42,907 nt of DNA. It comes from Bacilli bacterium (lineage in GTDB: Bacteria; Bacillota_I; Bacilli_A; RFN20; CAG-826). The translations under genes were made by a program, and so were the position numbers. Below the pieces are notes generated by a model. It was not told the origin of the DNA, did not search any database, and saw only the letters and a list, made by a program, of their open reading frames with translations. The stretch covers positions 1-42,907 of the forward strand of contig JAFSVB010000170.1 of NCBI GenBank assembly GCA_017450325.1, given 5' to 3'. Below are positions 8,091 through 16,136 of this stretch, piece by piece (position 1 is the stretch's first letter; every line of letters begins with the position of its first letter).

Positions 8091-9797
8091 ATGCAGAACG
8101 AATTGCCATTATTCGAAACATGGCCCCTTCGCGTGCCAAATATCGCGAAAGAAGTCGAGAAGACCCGTGCGCTGACCGCGGAGATCCGCGCCGCCGCGAC
8201 CGATGAGGAAGCGCTGAAACTCGTGAAGAAGTATTTCCGTGCCTCGGATAAGCTCGCGGATCAAGTCACCTTGATCCAGGTCCGCTATAGCTGCGACACG
8301 ACGGACAAGAAGCTCGTCAAGGCCGTGAACATCCTCGACGAGCAGATCCCTTTGCTTCAGACCGCGGAAACGGAGCTTAGGAAGGCGTTGCTGGAATCTC
8401 CTCACCGCCCGTACTTGGAGAAGAAGCTCGGCACCCACCTTTTCACGATGTACGAGTTCGCCCTCCGCTCCTTCGACGAGCGCATCGTCGAGGAATCCAT
8501 CGAGGAAAACAAGCTTTCGACCGCCTATAGCACCCTCATCGCCGGTTGCAAAGTCGAATTCCGCGGCGAGACCTATAACCTCTCGCAGATGGGCAAGTTC
8601 ATGCAGGACCTCGACCGCGAGACCCGCAAGGAAGCGTCCAAGGCTTATTATGACTACCTCACTACCCGCGCGGACGAAATCGAAGAACTCTATGACAAGC
8701 TCGTTAAAGTCCGCGACAAGATGGCGAAGAAGCTCGGCTACGCGAATTATATTGAACTCGGCTATCTCCGCATGGGCCGCTATGACTATAACCAGGAAGA
8801 CGTCGCCTATTACCGCGACCAGATCGCGCGCTTTGTGACCCCGGTTGCGGGCAAGCTTACGAAAGCGCAGCTCTCCCGTACAGGTATTCGCGATCCGCAC
8901 CTTTATGACCTCGCCATCCAGTTCAAGGAGGGCAACCCGCTTCCCATCGGTACCACGGAAGAAAAGATCGAGCGCGCCAAAAAGATGTACGATCAGCTCT
9001 CTCCCGAGGCTTCGCAATACTTCCGCCTCATGGCCGATAAGCACCTCCTCGACCTAGAGACCCGTCCTGGCAAGCAAGGTGGCGGATACATGACCTATTT
9101 CCCGATTCGCCAGGTTCCGTTCATCTTCTCCAATTTCAACGGCACTCTTGGCGACGTGGATGTCTTGACCCATGAATTCGGCCACTCCTTCCAGGGCTTC
9201 ATGGGCAAGGATATCAAGGTGCCTGACTATCGCACCCCCACGATGGAAGGGGCGGAAATCGACTCGATGTCAATGGAATTCTTCGCCCATCCCTACATGG
9301 ATCTCTTCTTCGAGAATCCTGAACGCTACCGCTACGTGCACCTCGCGGACTCCATCTCCTTCTTGCCTTATGGCGTGACGGTGGACGAGTTCCAGCATTG
9401 GGTCTACCTCCATCCCGAGGCGACTCCCGATGAGCGCGATGCGGAATGGTCCCGTCTCGAGGAGAAGTACACGCCCTATAAGCGCGCATGCTATAAGGAC
9501 AACGCCTATATGTCCAAGGGACGTCGCTGGCTCACGCAAGGGCATATCTTCAATTCCCCGTTCTATTACATCGACTACACCCTTGCCCAAGTCATGGCCT
9601 TCCAGTTCTTCAACCTCGACCGCAAAGATCATGAGCTCGCCTGGAAGCGTTACCTGAAACTTTGCAAGATGGGTGGTAAGTATCCCTTCCGTACTCTCGT
9701 AACGAAGGATCACATGAAAGATCCGTTCGCTCCTGGCGTGATTGAGAAGACGGTGCGTCCGTTGCTCAAGGTGCTTCGCGAATACAACATCGACTAA
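8091..9797 (+). CDS. M3-family oligoendopeptidase (PepF type)
   Basis: 568 residues. Zinc metallopeptidase cutting short peptides in the cytoplasm. The HExxH motif reads HEFGH (residues 361-365, in DVLTHEFGHSFQGF), with the third ligand Glu in the EIDSMSMEFF helix about 25 residues later. Length fits the PepF/M3B group. Two start codons are possible: ATG at 8085 overlaps the previous stop, but the Shine-Dalgarno AAAGGA (8078-8083) leaves only 2 nt to it and 8 nt to the ATG at 8091, so 8091 is preferred (MQNELPLFETW). A bidirectional terminator-like hairpin follows. Confidence 0.93.
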   Translation: MQNELPLFETWPLRVPNIAKEVEKTRALTAEIRAAATDEEALKLVKKYFRASDKLADQVTLIQVRYSCDTTDKKLVKAVNILDEQIPLLQTAETELRKALLESPHRPYLEKKLGTHLFTMYEFALRSFDERIVEESIEENKLSTAYSTLIAGCKVEFRGETYNLSQMGKFMQDLDRETRKEASKAYYDYLTTRADEIEELYDKLVKVRDKMAKKLGYANYIELGYLRMGRYDYNQEDVAYYRDQIARFVTPVAGKLTKAQLSRTGIRDPHLYDLAIQFKEGNPLPIGTTEEKIERAKKMYDQLSPEASQYFRLMADKHLLDLETRPGKQGGGYMTYFPIRQVPFIFSNFNGTLGDVDVLTHEFGHSFQGFMGKDIKVPDYRTPTMEGAEIDSMSMEFFAHPYMDLFFENPERYRYVHLADSISFLPYGVTVDEFQHWVYLHPEATPDERDAEWSRLEEKYTPYKRACYKDNAYMSKGRRWLTQGHIFNSPFYYIDYTLAQVMAFQFFNLDRKDHELAWKRYLKLCKMGGKYPFRTLVTKDHMKDPFAPGVIEKTVRPLLKVLREYNID

Positions 9798-9800
9798 GAA

Positions 9801-9856
9801 AAAACAAAAAACAGAGGCCGTTTGTCACTCCAGACACTCACCTCTGCTTTTTGTTT
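9801..9856 (+). terminator. Terminator-like hairpin after pepF (works on both strands)
   Basis: A-rich AACAGAGG (9810-9817) pairs with CCTCTGC (9841-9847) followed by TTTTTGTTT; the mirror strand ends in CCTCTGTTTTTTG, so it could also stop minus-strand transcripts. The loop contains a second small TGTC/GACA pairing. Confidence 0.65.
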
Positions 9857-10159
9857 GGCGGGGCGGGTCAGGCCCCGCCAACGAGTTTTTATTGACTCCT
9901 CTCTTTGCTTGTTAGCTCGGACCCAACGATTAGGGCCGCAGGTCCTACGGCAATACACGCATTGAGAAGATTCAATGAGGACCTCGATGCAGGGAAAAGA
10001 TTAACGGAAAAAAACGCAATTGAAATAGGGGTAGGCGATTTTTTTGTTTTTTGATGCATTCTAAGCAATATTTACAATAAAAACTCAATTTCATTGTAAT
10101 TTTGTTTTTTGCATCCGAAAATAGGCCAAACTCTTCCGTTTTGGGCGGTTCATAGGTCG
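9856..10159. other. Gene-free stretch with several hairpins; possible structured RNA
   Basis: No credible protein gene. Visible structures: a perfect 9-bp stem TGGCGGGGC/GCCCCGCCA (9856-9864 with 9872-9880) followed by ACGAGTTTTT; an AGGTCCT/AGGACCT pair (9940-9946 with 9978-9984) enclosing a CATTGA/TCAATG hairpin (9960-9965 with 9972-9977); an AT-rich TTACAAT/ATTGTAA hairpin (10072-10078 with 10093-10099) leading to a T-rich run; and two TTTTGTTTTTTG copies about 58 nt apart. A TAGAAT box on the minus strand (10058-10063) could drive a transcript of about 250 nt ending at the 9801-9856 terminator. I could not match it to tmRNA, 4.5S, 6S or RNase P RNA. Whether it is transcribed is unknown. 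Confidence 0.3.
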
Positions 10160-10193
10160 AAAAAAACGGCATGCAACCGATGCTGCATGCCGT
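10160..10193 (-). terminator. Terminator of tRNA-Ser(GGA)
   Basis: On the minus strand ACGGCATGCA pairs perfectly with TGCATGCCGT around an 8-nt loop, followed by seven T. Confidence 0.9.
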
Positions 10194-10204
10194 CGTTTTC
10201 ATCG

Positions 10205-10295
10205 TGGCGGAGAAGCAGGGATTCGAACCCTGGCGCCCTGTTACAAGCCTACGAGCTTTCCAAGCCCGCCCCTTCGACCGCTTGGGTACTTCTCC
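10205..10295 (-). tRNA. tRNA-Ser (anticodon GGA)
   Basis: 91 nt including encoded CCA. Acceptor GGAGAAG pairs with CTTCTCC, anticodon stem CGGGC/GCTCG holds loop TTGGAAA, a long variable arm typical of class II tRNA-Ser is present, and the T arm reads CAGGG-TTCGAAT-CCCTG. It reads UCC and UCU codons. It has its own promoter and terminator. Confidence 0.97.
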
Positions 10296-10320
10296 ACGGA
10301 TGGCTATTTGGGCAAGTGAG

Positions 10321-10349
10321 ATTATAGTAGCATCGGTGGGGCGTGACAA
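10321..10349 (-). promoter_or_regulatory. Promoter of tRNA-Ser(GGA)
   Basis: On the minus strand TTGTCA (10349-10344) and TATAAT (10326-10321) are 17 nt apart: one of the best sigma-A promoters in the window. Confidence 0.85.
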
Positions 10350-10470
10350 TGGAAAAATTACGATATTGAGCAGACCTGGCCTTGTCGGGGTCTTTTAGGG
10401 CGGGCACGAGGGGCGAAAAAGGGTATCAAATTTATCCTTGAGCCGTTGTGGTATACTAGGGCGTCGCAAC

Positions 10471-11448
10471 ATGAAGGAAATCATCGTCAACAAACTCTCG
10501 TCGGGACAAAAAGCGGAGAAGTTCGTCCGCAAGTACCTTTCCGAAGCCCCGTTGGGGTTCATTTATAAGGCCTTCCGAAAGAAGGACGTTAAAGTGAATG
10601 GCCGATGGGTGGATAAAGACCATGTTCTTCAAGAAGGGGACGTCGTCCGCATATACGTGACCGATCAGCAACTCGATGATTTCAAGAAGCCGCGTCCCGT
10701 TACCAAGCAAGACCTACCATACCCGATCGCCTATGAAGACCGTGGCGTCCTCATCGTGGAGAAGCCGAAAGGGCTTTTGGTTTATGGCGACGCAACAGGC
10801 GTGCGAGAAACGCTTGGAAACGCGGTCTTGGACTATTTGTACCTCAAAGGAGAATACGACCCGGAGAACGCCGCTTTTACGCCTTCCCCAGCTCACCGGC
10901 TGGACCGCAATACGTCGGGACTAGTCGTCTATGGCAAGACCAACGAGGCATTACAGGAGCTGACGCTGCTATTTAAGGAACGCACCAAGCTTCATAAGCG
11001 TTACCTCGCGTTGACGGTGGGGGACATCACTACCGACGGCACCATCAACACTCCTCTTTGGAAAGACGCGAACAATGGTCGTGTCTATGTTCGGCCCATC
11101 GAACAAGGCGGAAAAGAAGCCATGACCAAGTACCATGTCGTTCGCCGCTATGGCGACTACACGCTCGTCGAAGTGGAGCTCATTACGGGCAGAACCCATC
11201 AAATCCGCGTCCATTTCGCCTCGATTGGCCATCCGCTCGTCGGCGACGAGAAATATGGCGATTTCGCTTCTTGTAGGCTCGTGAAGAAGCTTACGGGGCT
11301 CGAATCCCAGTTCCTTCACGCCTATAAACTCATTTTTGAGGATGTGGGCGGGGCCCTCTCTGAATTGCGAAATCGTGAAATCGTCTGTGCATTACCCGCA
11401 GACCTTCGAAAGGTCATTGAACAACTAACCGCCAAAGGCGCACAATAA
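10471..11448 (+). CDS. RluC/RluD-family pseudouridine synthase
   Basis: 325 residues from MKEIIVNKL; the frame is open slightly upstream but that part overlaps a TATACT box (10452-10457, preceded by TGG, an extended -10). An S4 RNA-binding domain (residues about 1-75) precedes the catalytic domain, which carries AHRLDRNTSGL with the catalytic Asp, and the later GRTHQIRVH motif. Enzymes of this family make pseudouridines in 23S rRNA or tRNA; which site is modified cannot be told. No Shine-Dalgarno sequence; leader predicted to be about 6-7 nt. It is followed 24 nt later by pgcA. Confidence 0.92.
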   Translation: MKEIIVNKLSSGQKAEKFVRKYLSEAPLGFIYKAFRKKDVKVNGRWVDKDHVLQEGDVVRIYVTDQQLDDFKKPRPVTKQDLPYPIAYEDRGVLIVEKPKGLLVYGDATGVRETLGNAVLDYLYLKGEYDPENAAFTPSPAHRLDRNTSGLVVYGKTNEALQELTLLFKERTKLHKRYLALTVGDITTDGTINTPLWKDANNGRVYVRPIEQGGKEAMTKYHVVRRYGDYTLVEVELITGRTHQIRVHFASIGHPLVGDEKYGDFASCRLVKKLTGLESQFLHAYKLIFEDVGGALSELRNREIVCALPADLRKVIEQLTAKGAQ

Positions 11449-11472
11449 AAAATAGGAGGCAAGTTTAACTTC

Positions 11473-13182
11473 ATGGACGTCAAAAAGAATTACGAACGCT
11501 GGCTGAATTCGCCACGCGTCAGCGAGGAAGATAAGAAGATCCTTCGCGAACTCTCTCAAGAACAAATCAACGACGCATTCTTTAAGAATGCCGAATTCGG
11601 GACCGGAGGCCTGCGCGGCGTCCTTGGCCCGGGCACCAACAGGGTCAATGTGCACACGGTCGGCCGCATCAGCGTCGGCTTCGCGCAATACCTCAAGAGT
11701 CGCTTCCCTGGCGGTAAGGCGGAGGCCATGGGCATCGCCATTTCCCACGATAACCGCTTCATGTCCCGCGAATTCACGTTACTCGCCGCGGATATCTTCA
11801 ATCGCATGGGCATCAAGGTCTATATCTTCGACGCTTTGCGCTCCACCCCAGAACTCTCCTTCGCCGTGCGCGACAAAGGATGCTGCGGTGGCATCATGAT
11901 CACCGCCTCCCACAACCCCAAGAACTATAACGGTTACAAGGTTTATGACGAAAAGGGCTGCCAGCTCATTCCTTCTCTCGTCGATAAGATGCTCAAGTTC
12001 ATCGACGCTTTGCCGGATGAGCTCTCCTACAAGGTCCCTGAGGCAAAGCAAAAAGGCGAACTCGTCACGCTTGGCCAAGAGACCGACGAGCGTTATTGGG
12101 AACTCGTGAAGAAAGTCCAGGTTCATCCCGAACTCGACAAGAAGGGCTTCAAGGTTATCTATAGTCCGCAGCACGGCGCTTCCTATGAAGGCGCGATGGC
12201 CGTGTTCTCTTCCCTCGGATACGAAATCATTCCGGTGAAGGAGCAGTGCGTCCATGATCCGAACTTCGGCGCGACCAAGTCCCCGAACCCTGAAGTCGCC
12301 CTCGCTTGGGAGCTCCCGCTTGCCTATGCGAGCAAGTACAATGCCCAACTCGTTGTCATGACCGATCCCGATGGCGACCGCTGCGGCCTCGCCTATCAAG
12401 GACACGATGGCCAATACCATCGCCTCACGGGCAACGAATCCGCCGCCTTGCTCATCGACTATATCCTCTCTGAAAAGAAAAAGGCGGGGGTTTTGCCTGC
12501 GAATTCCGTCATGTACGACACCATCGTTTCCTCGTCCTTAGGCAAGGAAGTTGCTCAGAGCTATGGCGTTTCCGTCGAATCCTTCCTTACGGGCTTCAAG
12601 TTCATCGGTTCCCGCATTGGCTACTACGAAGACGCGGGCAAGGGCCCGACCTTCGTCTTTGGCTATGAAGAATCCTATGGCTGCCTCGCCTCCGACTTCG
12701 TCCGCGACAAGGATGGCATCCAGGCGATTCTCCTTTACACCGAAATGGCTCTCTATTATTGCCGCAAGGGCATCGACCTCGGCGAAGCATATGAGGACCT
12801 ACAGAAGCGTTTTGGCTACCGCCTCGCGACGATGAAGGACATGTACTTCGAAGGCATGGAAGGCAACGCCAAGATGCAGCGTCTCATGAAGGATCTCCAC
12901 CGCAAACCCTGCAAGGAGATCAGCGGCATCAAAGTCGCCTCGGTCGAAGACTACCTCAGCGATGTGCGCACCTTCGAAAACGGCCGCACCGAAAAGATCG
13001 TCGGCCTCCCAGCCTCGGATGTCTTGAAATTCTTCCTCGCGGACGGTTCTACTCTTTGCATCCGTCCTTCTGGAACCGAACCGAAAGTGAAATACTACAT
13101 CGAGGTCAAGGGCAAGAAGGAAGAGCTAGAAGAAAAGGCCGAGCGCCTTTATGCCGACTTCGTCAAATCGCTTGGCATCTAA
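11473..13182 (+). CDS. pgcA: Phosphoglucomutase/phosphomannomutase (PgcA type)
   Basis: 569 residues, close to B. subtilis PgcA. It interconverts glucose 6-phosphate and glucose 1-phosphate. Motifs in order: TASHNPKNYNGYK (phosphoserine loop), DPDGDRCG (metal loop), a GYEESYGC sugar loop, and RPSGTEPKVKYY (phosphate-binding loop). An AGGAGG site is 13 nt before ATG, a rather long spacing, but no better start exists. It probably shares a transcript with the upstream pseudouridine synthase. Its TAA overlaps the stop of the convergent HAD gene by 4 nt, with no terminator between them. Confidence 0.95.
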   Translation: MDVKKNYERWLNSPRVSEEDKKILRELSQEQINDAFFKNAEFGTGGLRGVLGPGTNRVNVHTVGRISVGFAQYLKSRFPGGKAEAMGIAISHDNRFMSREFTLLAADIFNRMGIKVYIFDALRSTPELSFAVRDKGCCGGIMITASHNPKNYNGYKVYDEKGCQLIPSLVDKMLKFIDALPDELSYKVPEAKQKGELVTLGQETDERYWELVKKVQVHPELDKKGFKVIYSPQHGASYEGAMAVFSSLGYEIIPVKEQCVHDPNFGATKSPNPEVALAWELPLAYASKYNAQLVVMTDPDGDRCGLAYQGHDGQYHRLTGNESAALLIDYILSEKKKAGVLPANSVMYDTIVSSSLGKEVAQSYGVSVESFLTGFKFIGSRIGYYEDAGKGPTFVFGYEESYGCLASDFVRDKDGIQAILLYTEMALYYCRKGIDLGEAYEDLQKRFGYRLATMKDMYFEGMEGNAKMQRLMKDLHRKPCKEISGIKVASVEDYLSDVRTFENGRTEKIVGLPASDVLKFFLADGSTLCIRPSGTEPKVKYYIEVKGKKEELEEKAERLYADFVKSLGI

Positions 13183-13976
13183 TCCTTGAAAATCGATTGA
13201 AGCGTACGCAAGACTCCGTCTTCTTTGGCGGAGCCTTGCGTTTTTTCGAACATCGTCATCAAGTGGGGGACTTTGTTTTCCTCCATCGCATAGGGGTGCC
13301 CGGACTCTAACAGCATGCTGATATCGTTTTCGGCATCGCCAAAGGCGTAGACGTCTTCTTTGGGCACGCCGAGCTTTTGAATGATATAGGAAAGAGCGTG
13401 GCCTTTGTCCATGCCCGGGATGAAAAGCTCCGAATAATCGCAATTGCTCCAGGAGCGCCAGGCGATGCCATCCTCTTCTTCGCACGCGGTCTTTAAAGCG
13501 GCGTTATAGGGCTCTATGCAGTGAAATAGGGCCGTGTATACATCTTCCTTAAGAATGGAGGCGATATCGCCTTCCACGAGCTTCATGCCCTCAAAAGGAA
13601 AGTACTTTCCTAGCCATGGATCGTGCGGAGAGGAGTAAATGGTGTCCGCGCTTTCGAACATGTAGCTATCGACGTAGGTTTTGGTCTTTTCGTAAATGCG
13701 CAGGATGGCGCTTTTGGAGAAGGTGCGGTCGATGCGGGGGAAGCAGGGGTCTTTTGGGTTATAGACCAGCGTTCCGTTATAGGCGATGACGGGACCGTTG
13801 CAGCGGATGTCCTCGTAGATTGGCAAAAGCGAGCGGGGCGGACGTCCTGTGGCGAGGACGATGGTGAATCCCTCCTCGACTTTCTTGCGGAGATAGTCGC
13901 GTGTCGAAAGAGAATACTTGCCTTCCGCGTCAAGAAGCGTTCCGTCTAAATCGAGCGCGATGATGCCTTTAATCAT
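13179..13976 (-). CDS. Cof-type HAD-superfamily phosphatase
   Basis: 265 residues. Motif I DLDGTLLD (residues 9-16), motif II TGRPPRS, the Lys of motif III in DKGHALSYI, and motif IV GDAENDISML are all present, with the C2 cap between motifs II and III. Such enzymes hydrolyse sugar phosphates, nucleotides or flavin precursors; the substrate cannot be told. It overlaps the end of trpS by 8 nt and is presumably co-transcribed with it. Its stop codon overlaps the pgcA stop on the opposite strand. Confidence 0.9.
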   Translation of the reverse strand: MIKGIIALDLDGTLLDAEGKYSLSTRDYLRKKVEEGFTIVLATGRPPRSLLPIYEDIRCNGPVIAYNGTLVYNPKDPCFPRIDRTFSKSAILRIYEKTKTYVDSYMFESADTIYSSPHDPWLGKYFPFEGMKLVEGDIASILKEDVYTALFHCIEPYNAALKTACEEEDGIAWRSWSNCDYSELFIPGMDKGHALSYIIQKLGVPKEDVYAFGDAENDISMLLESGHPYAMEENKVPHLMTMFEKTQGSAKEDGVLRTLQSIFKD

Positions 13977-14964
13977 TATCGATGTCTAACAATCCGACCG
14001 CGTTTTGCACGCGTTTTAGGGTTTTTGAGGCGATGAGCTTCGCCCTTGCCGCGCCTTCGCGCAGGACGGGGAGGTATTCTTTGGAATCGATGATTTGCTG
14101 ATAACGCTGCTGGAAGAGCTCGAGCTCAGCGACCACGGCATCGGCGACTTCGCGCTTGAAATCGCCATAGCGGTATCCCACGAAATGGGCTTCGGCTTCT
14201 TCGATGCTGACTTCCTTGATGGAAGCGTAGATGGTGAGGAGGTTCGAGATGCCAGGCTTGTTCTCTTTGTCGTATTTCACTTCGCTGCCGAGGTCGGTAA
14301 CGGCGGACATGATTTTCTTGCGCACCGTCTTCATGTCGTCACGGAGGAAGATATCGCCCTTGGGGTCGGACTTAGACATCTTCACGGTCGGATCGGAAAG
14401 CGACATGATGCGCGCGCCGACCTTGTTGATTTTGTAGTTGGGGAGGACGAGGGTGTCCTTGCCATAGCGCTTGTTGATGCGGTTGACGACGTCACGGGTG
14501 ATTTCCACGTGCTGAATCTGGTCCTCGCCGACGGGGACGATGTCCGCGTCGTAAAGGACGATGTCGGCCGCCATGAGGACCGGGTAGGCGAACAAACCAA
14601 GGCCGATTGCGGAGTCCTTCATGTTCTTGGACTTTTCCTTGAACTGAGTCATCCGGGAAAGCTCGCCCATGTAAAGGTAGTTCTGCAAGATGGCGTTAAG
14701 CTCGGCATGCTCTGGAACGGAGGATTGGGTGAAGATGGTCGCTTTCTTCGGGTCGAGCCCTGACGCGAGGTAGAATGCGGCGAGATCGCGGATGTTGTTC
14801 CGCAAGAACTCGGGGTCGATCGGAAGGGTCAGGGCGTGAAGGTCGGCGATGAAGATATAGACCTCTCCAGAATCCTGGAAGTCCTTGAAATGCTTGAGAG
14901 CGCCGATGTAATTGCCAAGGGTAAGATTTCCCGTAGGCTTGATGCCGGATAGAATGCGTGCCAT
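13969..14964 (-). CDS. trpS: Tryptophanyl-tRNA synthetase
   Basis: 331 residues, normal bacterial TrpRS size. Class I signatures: PTGNLTLGNYIGA (HIGH equivalent TLGN) and KMSKS. It charges tRNA-Trp. On the minus strand an extended -10 TGATATGAT lies about 23 nt before ATG, giving a leader of roughly 16 nt with a weak GGCAGGT site. No T-box or trp-leader structure fits in so short a leader, which is unusual for Bacillota trpS. First gene of trpS-HAD. Confidence 0.96.
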   Translation of the reverse strand: MARILSGIKPTGNLTLGNYIGALKHFKDFQDSGEVYIFIADLHALTLPIDPEFLRNNIRDLAAFYLASGLDPKKATIFTQSSVPEHAELNAILQNYLYMGELSRMTQFKEKSKNMKDSAIGLGLFAYPVLMAADIVLYDADIVPVGEDQIQHVEITRDVVNRINKRYGKDTLVLPNYKINKVGARIMSLSDPTVKMSKSDPKGDIFLRDDMKTVRKKIMSAVTDLGSEVKYDKENKPGISNLLTIYASIKEVSIEEAEAHFVGYRYGDFKREVADAVVAELELFQQRYQQIIDSKEYLPVLREGAARAKLIASKTLKRVQNAVGLLDIDND

Positions 14965-15021
14965 AGTCGTGTACCTGCCTGTCGGTAATCATATCACCAC
15001 CCGTCCATGAATTCATCCATC

Positions 15022-15050
15022 TTAAAGATTCCTTTAAGAACGTGTACAAT
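15022..15050 (+). promoter_or_regulatory. Promoter of spx, predicted leaderless start
   Basis: TTAAAG (15022-15027) and TACAAT (15045-15050) are 17 nt apart; the ATG follows the -10 box after 6 nt. Confidence 0.6.
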
Positions 15051-15056
15051 ATCCAC

Positions 15057-15482
15057 ATGATTAAGATTCTGGTTTCTCCAAGTTGCGCAAGTTGCCGTAA
15101 GGTCCGTAAATGGTTCGACGATAACAAGATCCCCTACGAGGCGGTCAACATCTTTTCGGGCACGCTGACTGCGGATGACATCATGGAAGCCATCACCAAA
15201 AGCGAAAACGGCACGGACGACATCATCTCCCGCCGCTCGAAAGTCTTTCAGGACAGCAACATCGATTTCGATGAATTGACCGTTTCGGAACTCGTCCGCT
15301 TTGTTCTGGACAACCCCTCTGTCCTAAAGCGCCCCATCATCATCGACGACCATCGCTTACAGGTCGGCTATAACGCGGAGGAGATTCGAACCTTCATCCC
15401 TCGCGCCCGTCGTATCGCCGTACGCGCATGCTCGGAAGAATGCCCGCAATACAATAATTGCGACAATCATCTAAATGCCTAA
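15057..15482 (+). CDS. spx: Transcriptional regulator Spx (ArsC-like)
   Basis: 141 residues starting MIKILVSPSCASC. Spx binds the RNA polymerase alpha C-terminal domain and redirects transcription under thiol stress. The redox switch C10-A-S-C13, the alpha-contact Gly52 (in NGTDDIIS) and R92 (in KRPIIID) fall at the same numbers as in B. subtilis Spx. A GTG 15 nt upstream is in frame but lies within the -10 box, so the ATG is chosen. The last 17 residues add three cysteines (C125, C129, C135) not found in the textbook protein. It is divergent from trpS and followed by a two-way terminator. Confidence 0.92.
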   Translation: MIKILVSPSCASCRKVRKWFDDNKIPYEAVNIFSGTLTADDIMEAITKSENGTDDIISRRSKVFQDSNIDFDELTVSELVRFVLDNPSVLKRPIIIDDHRLQVGYNAEEIRTFIPRARRIAVRACSEECPQYNNCDNHLNA

Positions 15483-15483
15483 G

Positions 15484-15509
15484 AAAAAAGCTCCGTTTGG
15501 AGCGTTTTT
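15484..15509. terminator. Bidirectional terminator between spx and the CYTH gene
   Basis: AAAAAAGCTCC (15484-15494), GTTT loop, GGAGCGTTTTT. Both strands end the stem in a T run. Confidence 0.8.
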
Positions 15510-15524
15510 CTTCGTAAATCCCCC

Positions 15525-16100
15525 TTATTTTTTGGAAATGGCCGCCATGGCGCGCGCCGTTTTCCGCAAGGTGGAGAAGACGCAGGGGACATCGTTTTCG
15601 CGCAGGAATTCGCCTAGGATCGCCTCGGCGTCCTCCATATTGTTGTATTCGAACTCGATCTCGTAGTCGACCTGGCCTGAATAGGAATTGCGGTCGATGG
15701 AAAGCAAACCGCCTTTGTATTCAACATCGAGACGCTCGGTGGCGAGGGAGGTGAGGATCTTGAGGTCGCCGACTTCGAAGTCGAGCATCGTCAGGAAACG
15801 CTTGAGGTCGCATTTCGGGAATTCGTTAAAGTCGCGGTAGCTGCAGAACTCGTTGATGGTCAAGGGGACATTCTTTTCCAAGAGCCCTTGGCTAAGAGGT
15901 GTTTTCAAAGTCATCTCGAACTGGCCGTTCTTCTCGCGGATGCGCAGCGCGATGCCGCTTTTTGCGAGAACGCGTTCGGGGGAGTCGATGTAATAGTTCG
16001 TCTGCATGTAACGCGGGGCGTTCGGGAACAATTTGATGAGTTTACGGTAATCTTCTTGGCTAAGAAGGACCTTGGCCTCGATTTCAATGGCGTTGGACAT
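15525..16100 (-). CDS. CYTH-domain protein (YjbK-like triphosphate hydrolase)
   Basis: 191 residues. The CYTH signature ExExK is read in EIEAKVLL (residues 6-13) and alternating charged strands follow (ALRIREKNGQFEMTLKTP, EIEFEY). CYTH enzymes bind triphosphate groups inside a beta tunnel with metal ions and hydrolyse inorganic triphosphate, thiamine triphosphate or similar. The B. subtilis relative YjbK lies in the same wider chromosomal area as spx. AAAGAGG precedes the ATG at a normal distance, so this gene has a leader, unlike its divergent neighbour. The two genes share one AT-rich promoter core. Confidence 0.85.
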   Translation of the reverse strand: MSNAIEIEAKVLLSQEDYRKLIKLFPNAPRYMQTNYYIDSPERVLAKSGIALRIREKNGQFEMTLKTPLSQGLLEKNVPLTINEFCSYRDFNEFPKCDLKRFLTMLDFEVGDLKILTSLATERLDVEYKGGLLSIDRNSYSGQVDYEIEFEYNNMEDAEAILGEFLRENDVPCVFSTLRKTARAMAAISKK

Positions 16101-16122
16101 TTGAATGTACCTCTTTCGAGAG

Positions 16123-16131
16123 TATTATAAC
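16123..16131. promoter_or_regulatory. Overlapping divergent -10 boxes (CYTH gene / EIIB-like gene)
   Basis: TATTAT (16123-16128) on the plus strand and TATAAT (16129-16124) on the minus strand occupy the same bases. The plus box ends 8 nt before the ATG at 16137; the minus box is 23 nt from the CYTH start. Confidence 0.55.
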
Positions 16132-16136
16132 CGCGT

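Noticed and set aside
9860-9880. GGGTCAGGCCCCGCC resembling the GTCAGG of SRP RNA
   Set aside because: The conserved GGAAGGAAGCAGCC partner of the SRP RNA tip is absent on both strands.
15042-15056. Upstream GTG start for spx (five extra residues)
   Set aside because: These codons overlap the TACAAT promoter box and are absent from the Spx family; the ATG at 15057 gives the standard CxxC numbering.
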